Origin: Nanobdellota archaeon
Lineage (GTDB): Archaea > Nanobdellota > Nanobdellia > Pacearchaeales > GW2011-AR1
Direction of reading: 5' to 3'
DNA length: 54,675 nt
Assembly: GCA_018817405.1 (NCBI GenBank)
Contig: JAHITZ010000025.1
Location: forward strand, 1-54,675
The notes beneath the pieces are model-generated. The model saw only the letters and a list, made by a program, of their open reading frames with translations. It searched no databases and was not told the origin of the DNA. How positions within the stretch are numbered: the first letter of the stretch is position 1; each line of letters opens with the position of its first letter. A program made the position numbers and the translations under genes. This document shows positions 24,876 through 32,600 of this stretch, piece after piece.

Positions 24876-25432
24876 GATGTGGACTTTATGTTAGAGTTTC
24901 AACAGGAAGACAGGAAATTCAAAACCAACTCCTTCAATTAAGAGAGTATTGTAAGAAAAATAATTATAAAATCTTTGAAGAATATATTGATGTAATTTCT
25001 GGAAAAGAAACATCAAGACCTTCTTATGATAAGATGTTTCAAGACGCACATAAAAGATTATTCGATTTGGTTTTGTTCTGGGACATTTCAAGATTCTCAA
25101 GAGCAGGAACTTTATTTACATTACAGAAATTAAAAGAACTTGAGAACTTAGGAATTGACTGGGAGAGTTATCAAGAACCTTATTTTAAATCTGTCGGACA
25201 ATTTAAGGATGTTGTCCTTTCAATTATTTCTACTGTTGCAAAAATTGAAAGAGAAAAAATATCTCAACGAACTAAGGCAGGACTTCAAGCAAGTAAGAAA
25301 AGACATCTTGTTGGAAAGAGAGGAAGAGATAAGAGACCACGAAAGATGAGGAAGGATAGAGGATTAAAAAGGGGTCATAAAAAACCATACATAGAATCCT
25401 CTCAAAATCAAATAAATAAAAACCACCGTTAA
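24872..25432 (+). CDS. Serine recombinase (resolvase/invertase family)
   Basis: The 186-aa protein has the catalytic serine in LYVRVSTGRQEIQNQ. Other motifs are SRPSYDKMFQDA, DLVLFWDISRFSRAG and the long E-helix region (IISTVAKIEREKISQRTKAGLQASK). The C-terminal ~45 residues are very basic (GKRGRDKRPRKMRKDRGLKRGHKK) instead of a clear Hin-type HTH. It could resolve multimers or invert DNA. Its coexistence with a tyrosine integrase suggests separate jobs for resolution and integration (inference). Confidence 0.85.
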   Translation: MRCGLYVRVSTGRQEIQNQLLQLREYCKKNNYKIFEEYIDVISGKETSRPSYDKMFQDAHKRLFDLVLFWDISRFSRAGTLFTLQKLKELENLGIDWESYQEPYFKSVGQFKDVVLSIISTVAKIEREKISQRTKAGLQASKKRHLVGKRGRDKRPRKMRKDRGLKRGHKKPYIESSQNQINKNHR

Positions 25433-25434
25433 TA

Positions 25435-25587
25435 ATGGCACGAAATAACGAGATAAGAATTAAAGTAAATCCAGAGGAAAAGGAAATAATTAAAAGGAAA
25501 GCCGAAAGAGTTGGAATGAACCCCAGCTCATTCCTTAGATTCTTAGCATTAAACTCCACTGTTAGTGTAACATTGGAGGAGGAATAA
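25435..25587 (+). CDS. Small RHH protein (50 aa)
   Basis: Missed by the track for length. EIRIKVNPEEKEIIKRKAERVGMNPSSFLRFLAL is a strand followed by two helices, with the GMNPSSFLR turn typical of RHH/MobC-like proteins. It follows the recombinase by 2 bp and resembles the RHH protein at 20937 in design. It likely binds DNA near a recombination or nick site. Confidence 0.65.
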   Translation: MARNNEIRIKVNPEEKEIIKRKAERVGMNPSSFLRFLALNSTVSVTLEEE

Positions 25588-25626
25588 TCCTATAACATAT
25601 TTTAAAGGGTTTGTTTTTTACTGTTT

Positions 25627-25857
25627 ATGGTTAGAAGAAAAATATTAAGGGTGAATATTGGTTTTCCAGATATTCTTTTAATTGCAGACCGAGACCTCCG
25701 AAATTTAAAATCACTTGCAGAGAGAGATTTATCAAACTTGAATAAACTTTGTATTAAAGATACGAACAACTTGAGAAGATTAGTAAATACAGACATGAAC
25801 AATTATGATAAACTTCTTGATAGAGACATGGGAATAAGAAAAAGGAGGCGAAGATGA
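25627..25857 (+). CDS. Hendecad-repeat protein (76 aa)
   Basis: Residues ~21-69 are four and a half copies of an 11-residue unit of the form xxxDxxNLxxL (ADRDLRNLKSL, AERDLSNLNKL, CIKDTNNLRRL, VNTDMNNYDKL). Such hendecads form right-handed or straight coiled coils. The C-terminus is basic (RKRRRR). It may be a structural rod or tether. No family recognised. Confidence 0.65.
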   Translation: MVRRKILRVNIGFPDILLIADRDLRNLKSLAERDLSNLNKLCIKDTNNLRRLVNTDMNNYDKLLDRDMGIRKRRRR

Positions 25858-26102
25858 CAAAGAAAAAAACCCATCCAAAAAATCCAATAACAATGCCAAT
25901 TACTTCAAATTCTCAAAGACCTAAATTCACAAAGAAAAAAGTCCTATTAGAATTTTCTATAAAGTCATGGGAAAAGTCAGAGCAGTTTATTGAGGAGATA
26001 AAACAATTAAACAAGAAATTTCCCATAACTTCTTTTTGGTGTAGTCCATACGTTGAACCAGACAAACCTATCCCAGTTGAAAGTAACAGGAGGTTGATAT
26101 AA
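25854..26102 (+). CDS. Unknown 82-aa protein
   Basis: A basic disordered-looking N-terminus (KKKTHPKNPITMPITSNSQ) is followed by a compact alpha/beta stretch (KVLLEFSIKSWEKSEQFIEEI). It overlaps both neighbours by short junctions. Unrecognised. Confidence 0.5.
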   Translation: MTKKKTHPKNPITMPITSNSQRPKFTKKKVLLEFSIKSWEKSEQFIEEIKQLNKKFPITSFWCSPYVEPDKPIPVESNRRLI

Positions 26103-28516
26103 TGGTAAGATTTGGAGAGGCACAGCAACAAGAACTTCCAAGTGAATTAGAAACCCCTGTTAAAATTGCAGAGAGAAGATTTGGTGGCAGTCCACGACTT
26201 CAAGAACTAACTCTTCAAGAACAAAAGAGGAGAGAATTGTTAAGAAAAACATCAAGTTATAGAGATGTTATTGGTGAAATTGAGAGAACAAAATCAAAGA
26301 TTCAACAACTTAATGAAAAAGAAAAATATCTCCAAGAAGGAATTAAAGGTATGCAACAGCGAGGGTTAAATGTTGAAGGGGCATTGGGAGAGCTGGAAGG
26401 TCTTAGAGAGGCAAGACAACAACTACAAAAGTCTATTCCACAACTTCAAACAGCAAGAACATCTGTTGGGAGATTGTTATTAGTAGGAAGAGAACAACAA
26501 GCACAAGAACTTTCACAGGAAGCAAAAGATTTTTCTCTTGTTGGAAGAGTTGATGAGTTTATTCGTTCAAAGGAAAGACAATTTAGAAACATTGCAGTTG
26601 CAGGAAGGATAAAAGGAAGGACACAGGCAAAGATAAAAGCAGTTGAACAAAAGTTTGGAAAACCAATTAGTAAATTAACAGTTGAGGAAGCTAAAACTCT
26701 ATCTCCAATATTAAGAAAACAAATTGGGATAACAATAACCGAGAGAAGAGTTCCAGTAACTCAACCCGAAACACCATCAAGCAAGGATATTCCAACTGAA
26801 TATCAAGATGAAGGGTTTGTTGAACATGGGGAAAAACAACCTGTTGGAGTTATCACCAAACCAGAAGAACCCTCTGGACTTACAGGGGTCATATCTGATA
26901 TAAGAAGATTTAGTTCTGAAATTCAGACAAGAAGAATGAGAGATGAGGAAGTTAAGATTCAAGAAGAAGTATTGAGACTTGGAGGTTTGGGTGTTCTCCC
27001 TTTTTTAGAGGCAGGTTTATTTGTTAAACAAGCTGTTACTCAACCAAAAGAAACTGCCGTTGCAGTAAAAGAGTTTGGAGTAGAGACTGGACAGTTTTTA
27101 TTTGGAAAGGGTAAGTCTCCATTCGCAGATATTGGAAGGATGGCAAGAGAAGACCCCAGAGGGTTCACTGCAAGAGTTGGGGGAGAACTTTTACTGTTAA
27201 AAGGTTCTGGCAAACTAATAAGTCAAATTGAAAAGGGAGCAGAATTAACAAGAGCAAAAATCTCAACAAAATTTAAGGGTGTAACGACAGAGGTTGATGA
27301 TTTAACCAAGTTAGAAAAGAAAACCATCAAAGACATCAAAACCAAGACAGGAAAAGACATTGATATTGGTTTAATCCCTAAAGGTGTTGAGAGAGGAGGA
27401 TTACCGACAATAGACCCAACTTTAAGAGGGGGCTTTGGGTTTACAGTAAAAGAACAGATAGCGTTCACAAAGAAAAGGGGGGTAATTGTAACAGCACAGG
27501 AAGACTTTGTTAAGTTGTTAGACAAACCATTGAAGAGAGAATTGTTTGCAACTCCACCGCTTAAAGAGACTAAGGGATTCGTTAGAGTTAGCAGGTTGGG
27601 ATTAAAACAAAAAGAAGCAACGTTTAAAGATATTCTTCTTGGAGAGGACATTACTTTTAAGAAAACCAAACCTCAAATTATTGCTTTTCCTGATGAGTTA
27701 GTTGGAAGAAGGGGAGGTTTTCAAGCTCAATTAAGAGGTTCAGAGTTAGAAACTGTCTTATACCCCCCAAAAATTCCTAAAAAGGTTGGGGATATTGGAG
27801 TAACGATTATAGAAGGTCGTAGAGTCCCCATTGTTGAGGCAAAGATTGGAGTAACATCAAAACAACTCAATAAAATTCTTTCAACAAAATCAATTTCAGA
27901 ATTAAGTCAAATACAATTAAAAAAATTAAGAGCAGAAACAAGATTTGATTATTCCAGTTATTTGAGACAAACTAAACGTTATGTCTCTCCAACAAAAACA
28001 ACTCTTCCACTTTTTACTTTTGTCAAAACAACAAAACAACCAACAACCATGAAACAAACCTTAAAGAGTTTAGATGTTTCAATTAAGTCTCCAAGTGTTA
28101 AGAGTTTTGACAGAGCCATAACTAAAATATCTCAAAAACCTGTCTCATTGCCTAAAGGTTTTGTTACATTCAGACTTCCGACAACTCCGAGAGGAAAAAC
28201 TGTTGGAAGACCAACTAAAAAGGTTCTTTCACCTTCTCTTTTGGGCAAGAGGGTTGTTAGACCTCCAATAACAACCCCTCTCTTCCTTCAACCTGATAGG
28301 AGGAGAAGACCACGAAAGAAAAGGAGAAAAGACACATTTAAAGATGACATTGCGTTGGTTGAGGGGTTCACAGCAAAGATTTTAAAGTTAAAACCCCTGA
28401 AAATACCAGTAAGTAAACTTAAACTTGCTATACCAAAATACCAGACAGCAGGAATCAGATTAAAACCAATAATAATTCCAGATGACAGACGAAAAAGAAG
28501 AAAGAAAAGACGATAA
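26102..28516 (+). CDS. Large element-encoded basic protein (804 aa)
   Basis: Residues ~45-170 are coiled coil (REARQQLQKSIPQLQTARTS and similar). A central stretch (GGLGVLPFLEAGLFVKQAV, later RVGGELLLLKGSGK) could associate with membranes but lacks a clear TM helix. The C-terminal 150 residues are rich in Lys, Arg and Pro and end in RRKRRKKRR, with an earlier RRRRPRKKRRK. The size and position before small membrane proteins fit a virion, tape or DNA-packing structural protein, but I recognise no family. It is the largest and most distinctive gene of the element. Confidence 0.6.
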   Translation: MVRFGEAQQQELPSELETPVKIAERRFGGSPRLQELTLQEQKRRELLRKTSSYRDVIGEIERTKSKIQQLNEKEKYLQEGIKGMQQRGLNVEGALGELEGLREARQQLQKSIPQLQTARTSVGRLLLVGREQQAQELSQEAKDFSLVGRVDEFIRSKERQFRNIAVAGRIKGRTQAKIKAVEQKFGKPISKLTVEEAKTLSPILRKQIGITITERRVPVTQPETPSSKDIPTEYQDEGFVEHGEKQPVGVITKPEEPSGLTGVISDIRRFSSEIQTRRMRDEEVKIQEEVLRLGGLGVLPFLEAGLFVKQAVTQPKETAVAVKEFGVETGQFLFGKGKSPFADIGRMAREDPRGFTARVGGELLLLKGSGKLISQIEKGAELTRAKISTKFKGVTTEVDDLTKLEKKTIKDIKTKTGKDIDIGLIPKGVERGGLPTIDPTLRGGFGFTVKEQIAFTKKRGVIVTAQEDFVKLLDKPLKRELFATPPLKETKGFVRVSRLGLKQKEATFKDILLGEDITFKKTKPQIIAFPDELVGRRGGFQAQLRGSELETVLYPPKIPKKVGDIGVTIIEGRRVPIVEAKIGVTSKQLNKILSTKSISELSQIQLKKLRAETRFDYSSYLRQTKRYVSPTKTTLPLFTFVKTTKQPTTMKQTLKSLDVSIKSPSVKSFDRAITKISQKPVSLPKGFVTFRLPTTPRGKTVGRPTKKVLSPSLLGKRVVRPPITTPLFLQPDRRRRPRKKRRKDTFKDDIALVEGFTAKILKLKPLKIPVSKLKLAIPKYQTAGIRLKPIIIPDDRRKRRKKRR

Positions 28517-28727
28517 ACCGAAGATTTGGAGGTGGGTTGTTACTCGTTGGTATTTTTGGTTGATTGTTTTTGTTAAGATTATAATTTCAGAACATACTCA
28601 CGTTTTATTTTCTATGTCTGATTATCGTGGATTAATTGCTTACTCTTTTGGAAATTTTGCTCTCGTTCTGTTAATCTTTGCGTTCTTTAGATTTATTTAT
28701 TTAAAATTTAAGAAAAAAAAGAAATAA
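28482..28727 (+). CDS. Small membrane protein (81 aa)
   Basis: It overlaps the end of the 804-aa gene by 35 bp. Two hydrophobic segments (WYFWLIVFVKIIIS and LIAYSFGNFALVLLIFAFFRFIYL) are flanked by a charged N-terminus and Lys-rich tail. Unrecognised. Confidence 0.55.
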   Translation: MTDEKEERKDDKPKIWRWVVTRWYFWLIVFVKIIISEHTHVLFSMSDYRGLIAYSFGNFALVLLIFAFFRFIYLKFKKKKK

Positions 28728-28729
28728 AT

Positions 28730-28912
28730 TTACAAAACCTCCCACCAATCTAATACTTTCGTAAATAATGCGACAGTTAAACCTACCAGAATACTAACTG
28801 CAATGGTTTGATTAAACACACTAAATTGTGTCATGACAGCAGAAACAAACCAAAGAACACCGATTACAATTAATATTTCTCTTCTCCTTTTCTTTACTCT
28901 TTTTGAAATCAT
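28730..28912 (-). CDS. Small membrane protein downstream of integrase (60 aa)
   Basis: Two hydrophobic segments (EILIVIGVLWFVSAVM and TIAVSILVGLTVALFTKVL) follow a basic start (MISKRVKKRRR). The ATGA overlap with the integrase stop makes it the second gene of the integrase operon. Function unknown. Confidence 0.6.
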   Translation of the reverse strand: MISKRVKKRRREILIVIGVLWFVSAVMTQFSVFNQTIAVSILVGLTVALFTKVLDWWEVL

Positions 28913-29949
28913 TTTGCTACCTGCAATATCTTTTTTAACTTAGGATTTTTTTCTAACTTGTTCCATAAATCCTCCATTTTTTCAAGTCTCTTAATCAATT
29001 CTGCTTTTTCTTCTGGAGGCACGTCTTCAAGTTTGTAAACTGTCTGCAATAAGTTTTCTTTTACGTCTTTAGATGAGAGATGAGTATAGATGTTGCTCAT
29101 ATCTTTCTTATGACCCATAAATTTCTGTGCAACCTTTGGATTATTCAAATAAAGTTCAGTGGCTCGTGTATGACGAATTAGGTAGGGGAAAATATCTCTT
29201 CCCAATGTCTTTTTCCCCATCCCTTTAATCCATAATGTTGCAGACGCTTTTGATATTGGTTCGTTCTGTTTCATTACAGAAGGAAAAACATAATCACCAT
29301 CAACTTCTTCTTTTAACTGTTGAAGATAATAAGTTGATTCTTTTACGAAGACAGTCCTTGCTTTTGATGTTTTAGTTGCGAAGATATGAAGCTCTGATAT
29401 ATCCCCATCAGTATTAAACCTGATATTCTTCCACTTCAAAGTTCTTAATTCAATAGGTCTTAATCCACTTTCATAAAGAGAAATAAAAAAAGTTTTTTTA
29501 GACAAGTTTCTTTCCTTTTGCATGATTTTTTCAATGTCTTGTTTCGTTAATAAAGTTCCTTCGTTTATCTTCTCATGGTTAAATGCTTCCATGAGTCTAA
29601 TATCTTTCAACTCATCAAATCTTTCAGACCATCCTTTGAAATACCATTTGAGAAATCTTTTAACATGAATTTTAGTGCCGTTGGTTGTGTATTTTGTTCT
29701 TCCAGATTTGTTTAAGAGAACAAGATAGTCTCTTAGGTCTTTAAGGTTAATTTCTTTAAATGGTTTTTCAATAATGTCTCTAAACTGAAGAATGTTTGCT
29801 TTAATGTCATTGAGTTTGTTTTGTCCAGAACCAATTGCACAATAAGAAATAAAGTCATCAACAATTTTCTTTTCTGCGTTAGTGAGTTTGTTATAGAGTT
29901 GTTCTTTGTTGATTCTTAATTTTCTATATTCTGGATATGATTTTTTCAT
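28909..29949 (-). CDS. Tyrosine recombinase/integrase
   Basis: The protein is about 346 aa from ATG 29949. That start is chosen because a TATA-like GTTTAAATAA (29971-29980) lies about 22-25 nt upstream; the track used TTG 29967. The N-terminal core-binding domain is followed by catalytic Arg in ESGLRPIELRTLKW, HxxR in LIRHTRATEL, then MGHKKDMSNIYTHL with His and the nucleophile Tyr. The R-H-R-H-Y set appears complete. It resembles archaeal XerA-like and plasmid/virus integrases. It should integrate and excise this element at the flanking repeat. Confidence 0.88.
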   Translation of the reverse strand: MKKSYPEYRKLRINKEQLYNKLTNAEKKIVDDFISYCAIGSGQNKLNDIKANILQFRDIIEKPFKEINLKDLRDYLVLLNKSGRTKYTTNGTKIHVKRFLKWYFKGWSERFDELKDIRLMEAFNHEKINEGTLLTKQDIEKIMQKERNLSKKTFFISLYESGLRPIELRTLKWKNIRFNTDGDISELHIFATKTSKARTVFVKESTYYLQQLKEEVDGDYVFPSVMKQNEPISKASATLWIKGMGKKTLGRDIFPYLIRHTRATELYLNNPKVAQKFMGHKKDMSNIYTHLSSKDVKENLLQTVYKLEDVPPEEKAELIKRLEKMEDLWNKLEKNPKLKKILQVAK

Positions 29950-29995
29950 TAAGAGAATAAGAGGCAAGGATTATTTAAACCTTTTTGGTTTAACT

Positions 29996-30015
29996 TAATT
30001 ATAAACCCTTGAAGA
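29996..30015. repeat. Candidate right attachment repeat
   Basis: TAATTATAAACCCTTGAAGA lies 46 bp upstream of the integrase start. Its last 12 bases match 20264-20275. All 20 bases match 19411-19430 except one. Confidence 0.45.
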
Positions 30016-30019
30016 GGAG

Positions 30020-30050
30020 GTTTAATTCAAGCTAAACAGATGAATTAAAC
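30020..30050. promoter_or_regulatory. Inverted repeat beside the right end
   Basis: GTTTAATTCA (30020-30029) and TGAATTAAAC (30041-30050) form a perfect 10-bp dyad with an 11-nt centre. It abuts the candidate attachment repeat and may be a recombinase or regulator site. The stretch 30051-30247 has no gene. It holds a TATA-like CTATTTAAAC and a 12-bp duplicate CCCATGACAATG (about 30207 and at 30246, the latter covering the scpA start). Confidence 0.5.
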
Positions 30051-30247
30051 GTCCTCTCCCGGGCAAAAAGAGGTGAGCTTATATAAGATATTGAACCTAT
30101 TTAAACTTTTCGGTTTGTTGTAACTTCTAAATGGGAACAGCATTAACTCGCATTTTGAAGTAGTAGCGCATAGTATGTAAAATGTTCGGTTAAATTAAAT
30201 AGTTTTCCCATGACAATGAATTTAAACATCTTCTTCCAGATTATCCC

Positions 30248-31297
30248 ATGACAATGCCTCAACAAACTGAAAAAATAAAAAATAAGGAACAGATTCCTAA
30301 CCCTCACTATACTCCGCAACAAGCTGATAGTGTATTGCGCTCAGGTTCAAGACGGAATCTCTCTAACTCTCATTTGGACGCAACAAGCTACAGCAGATCT
30401 AATCCAAATGAGAACAAAAAAGTAAGCCAAGAACAAATCCACGGACTCTTATTCGGAGAACAACTAAGCTGGCAGGCAATTATTCTGGACCTGATAAATT
30501 CAGAACAGCTCGACCCATGGGACATTGACCTCACACTATTAACAAACAAATATCTGGAAAAAATCAAAGATATTGAAGAAGCAAACCTCTTTGTCTCGAG
30601 CAAAGTGCTCTTTGCTGCCGCCCTTCTTCTTAGAATCAAATCAGAAATCCTCCTAAATCAGGACCTTCCAGGTTTAGATGACATTCTCTTCGGCAAAAAA
30701 GAAGAAAAGAAATACGTACAAGAAAGAATTGAACTTGAAGATGAAATTCCTGAATTAATGCAGCGCACTCCCTTGCCAAGATACAAAAAAGTCACACTTC
30801 AAGAATTACTTTCTGCACTAGGCAAAGCACTTCGCACAGAAAATCGAAGAATAAAAAAAGTCGTCACAGCTCGCCAGCAGGAAATTGAAACAGCCATTGC
30901 AATACCCAAAGCAGGAATCAACATAAGAGATAAAATCAAAGAAGTCTACAACAAACTGCGTGGCTTCTTCACAGAAAAAGAAGAGCGCGTCGCTTTCTCA
31001 GAATTAGTCGGGGAAAATGGAAACGGAGAAGAAAAAGTCTCAACCTTTGTCCCCCTCCTCCACTTAGACAACCAGCACAAGGTCTTCTTAGAACAAGAAA
31101 AGCACCTTGAGGAAATTTACGTCTGGATAAAATCCCATTATATGAAAGCAAACAAATCTGAATTAGAACAAATGCGCAAGGAGGCAGAAATAGAAAACGT
31201 CAAGGCCGCTCTTGAGCAAGAACAGGAAAGGAGTGAAAAGGCTGAGAAAGTTAAAGAAGAAAGAGAAAAGAAAACAATTAAAAACAAGTCTAAATAA
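30248..31297 (+). CDS. scpA: Segregation and condensation protein A
   Basis: ScpA is the kleisin that bridges SMC heads. After a ~65-residue N-terminal extension rich in Ser, Arg and Asn, the kleisin domain starts at HGLLFGEQLSWQAII and continues with DPWDIDLTLLTNKYLEKI, then LLLRIKSEILL. The middle region YKKVTLQELLSALGKAL is also typical. The C-terminal winged helix region ends in a long charged coiled-coil tail. The extension is longer than usual and looks like a low-complexity insertion. The smc gene is not in the window. Confidence 0.88.
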   Translation: MTMPQQTEKIKNKEQIPNPHYTPQQADSVLRSGSRRNLSNSHLDATSYSRSNPNENKKVSQEQIHGLLFGEQLSWQAIILDLINSEQLDPWDIDLTLLTNKYLEKIKDIEEANLFVSSKVLFAAALLLRIKSEILLNQDLPGLDDILFGKKEEKKYVQERIELEDEIPELMQRTPLPRYKKVTLQELLSALGKALRTENRRIKKVVTARQQEIETAIAIPKAGINIRDKIKEVYNKLRGFFTEKEERVAFSELVGENGNGEEKVSTFVPLLHLDNQHKVFLEQEKHLEEIYVWIKSHYMKANKSELEQMRKEAEIENVKAALEQEQERSEKAEKVKEEREKKTIKNKSK

Positions 31298-31305
31298 CCC
31301 AAAGC

Positions 31306-31431
31306 ATGGTTTCAACATTCATGCCAATAAACCTCACAGAATTTCTCACAATTTTAGCAATAGTGGTAATTATTTTAATTATAACAAGATGGTTGAATAA
31401 AAATAAGGCCAAGAAGAAAAAAGAATACTAA
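31306..31431 (+). CDS. Single-TM small protein (41 aa)
   Basis: It begins 8 bp after scpA. One hydrophobic helix (FLTILAIVVIILIITRWL) is followed by a Lys-rich cytoplasmic tail. Likely a real small membrane protein cotranscribed with scpA; its end overlaps the convergent pseudogene by 4 bp. Confidence 0.5.
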   Translation: MVSTFMPINLTEFLTILAIVVIILIITRWLNKNKAKKKKEY

Positions 31432-31722
31432 AAAGGAATATCCTTCTCGTCAACAACAAAAACCTTATCATTTCTTAACGCCTCAAGCGCTCTTTCTCCT
31501 TCAGAAAGTAAGTGAAATTTGAACATAACCAAGAGCGAGCAAATAAGGAAGAATAGGGCTGTAATCATTTAAACGAGGTTCTTCTCCTTTAACAAAGGGT
31601 TTCTTATCAGAGACTTCTCTCAAGGCACGAGCAAGTTCAGCCCCATCTATCTTTTCACCACAAATTGCTCCAGACAATCTTTCAAGCATCTCAACAGCCC
31701 AGCGTTTCTCTTCCTCACCCAT
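31428..31722 (-). pseudogene. Frameshifted small protein with winged-helix-like end
   Basis: The track ORF (31501-31722) stops after LGYVQISLTF. In a neighbouring frame the sequence continues as FKFHLLSEGERALEAL and ends DEKDIPF at 31428. The two parts join at about 31520 to give a coherent ~95-aa protein, PILPYLLALGYV running into KFHLLSEGERALEAL, a winged-helix-like ending. One indel separates them, either a real lesion or a sequence error. Confidence 0.5.
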
Positions 31723-31744
31723 AATTTTAAACCAATGCTGTAAT

Positions 31745-32230
31745 TTATAAGGATTGTTGTTCTAAACCAATCGACTTCTTCCTAAACCACACCACACCTA
31801 TTCCAATTATAACAATCCCCAACACAACAAGAAAACTATTCAATGCATTAATACTAAGCCCAATCAAGTTCAAATAAAACATCGCCAACGGCACAATAGC
31901 TATCGACAACGCAAAAGACAAAGCCACACGCTCAATAATATCAATTCCTTGCTTCTCGCGCTCACCAGAAAACCCACTACCAACACACCCACCAAAACCA
32001 TCCGCGCCCTTAGAAAACCCACCACCCCTCGCTCGCAAGCCCTTACCACCAAAAAACACAAACGTCCAAACCCATCCAGGCAAAAACAGCACAAACACAC
32101 TTCCAAAAACAACCCTAAAGCTCTCACCATATCCAAGCGAACTAAAAAGCCCGACAAGAAGACTAACTATCTCAAGCCCAACTAAAATAAAGATAGTCCA
32201 AATCACATTCCTAAAAAACTTATCTCTCAT
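31745..32230 (-). CDS. DUF1616-like membrane protein
   Basis: The 161-aa protein has about four TM helices. It carries VVFGSVFVLFLPGWVW and IDIIERVALSFALSIAIVPL, the two segments I associate with archaeal DUF1616 proteins found beside surface glycan genes. A Gly-rich loop (ARGGGFSKGADGFGGCVGSG) replaces the normal linker and is unusually GC-rich, possibly another inserted repeat. It overlaps the next gene upstream by 11 bp. Confidence 0.6.
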   Translation of the reverse strand: MRDKFFRNVIWTIFILVGLEIVSLLVGLFSSLGYGESFRVVFGSVFVLFLPGWVWTFVFFGGKGLRARGGGFSKGADGFGGCVGSGFSGEREKQGIDIIERVALSFALSIAIVPLAMFYLNLIGLSINALNSFLVVLGIVIIGIGVVWFRKKSIGLEQQSL

Positions 32231-32600
32231 CTTCTCCCTCCTCTAATACTAAAAGTGAAAGCAGAATAATCAAAACACCAGCAATAAGTGAAATCACCCA
32301 GCTCAACCATTCTAAATCAGCTGTCTTGTACTTGATTATCATAAATCCAATCACGCCTAAAACAGCAACAAACCAATAATCTCTCTTCTTAACTTTCTCT
32401 TTCCCTTTCTCAGGAACTTCTGAAAAAACATCCACAATCCCAACTAAAATTACAATAACAAGCAGATAATTCAAATTTAAATACACGCTGACAATGCCTT
32501 TCCAGATTTGTTCAAGCAACAACAAAACCAAATAAGTAACTAGCAAAGTCTGAAACACATGATTCACTAAAACAGCGCTATGCCCTTTGAATATTCTCAT
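32220..32600 (-). CDS. Membrane protein, four TM helices
   Basis: The 126-aa protein has four hydrophobic segments in two pairs, separated by a charged loop (SEVPEKGKEKVKKRDYW). It overlaps the upstream gene by 4 bp and is part of the same operon as the GT-C protein at 34197. Function unknown. Confidence 0.55.
   Translation of the reverse strand: MRIFKGHSAVLVNHVFQTLLVTYLVLLLLEQIWKGIVSVYLNLNYLLVIVILVGIVDVFSEVPEKGKEKVKKRDYWFVAVLGVIGFMIIKYKTADLEWLSWVISLIAGVLIILLSLLVLEEGEDER

Larger units (their letters stand above)
20264..30015. mobile_element. Integrated mobile element of about 9.75 kb
   Basis: Between host genes (the CARDB protein and scpA) lies a compact block of overlapping small genes unlike the surroundings. 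It encodes a divergent regulator with operators, SF3 helicase, primase-like protein, serine recombinase, RHH proteins, a large basic protein and a tyrosine integrase at the right edge. AACCCTTGAAGA occurs at 20264-20275 and 30004-30015 and may be the attachment repeat. A longer alternative left copy is at 19411. Gene content is plasmid- or virus-like. No terminase, capsid, VirB4-like or relaxase gene is recognised. Confidence 0.75.

Noticed and set aside
24872-25432. IS607-type transposon centred on the serine recombinase
   Set aside because: No adjacent TnpB-like gene or terminal structure is visible; the recombinase is embedded in the overlapping gene series of the larger element.
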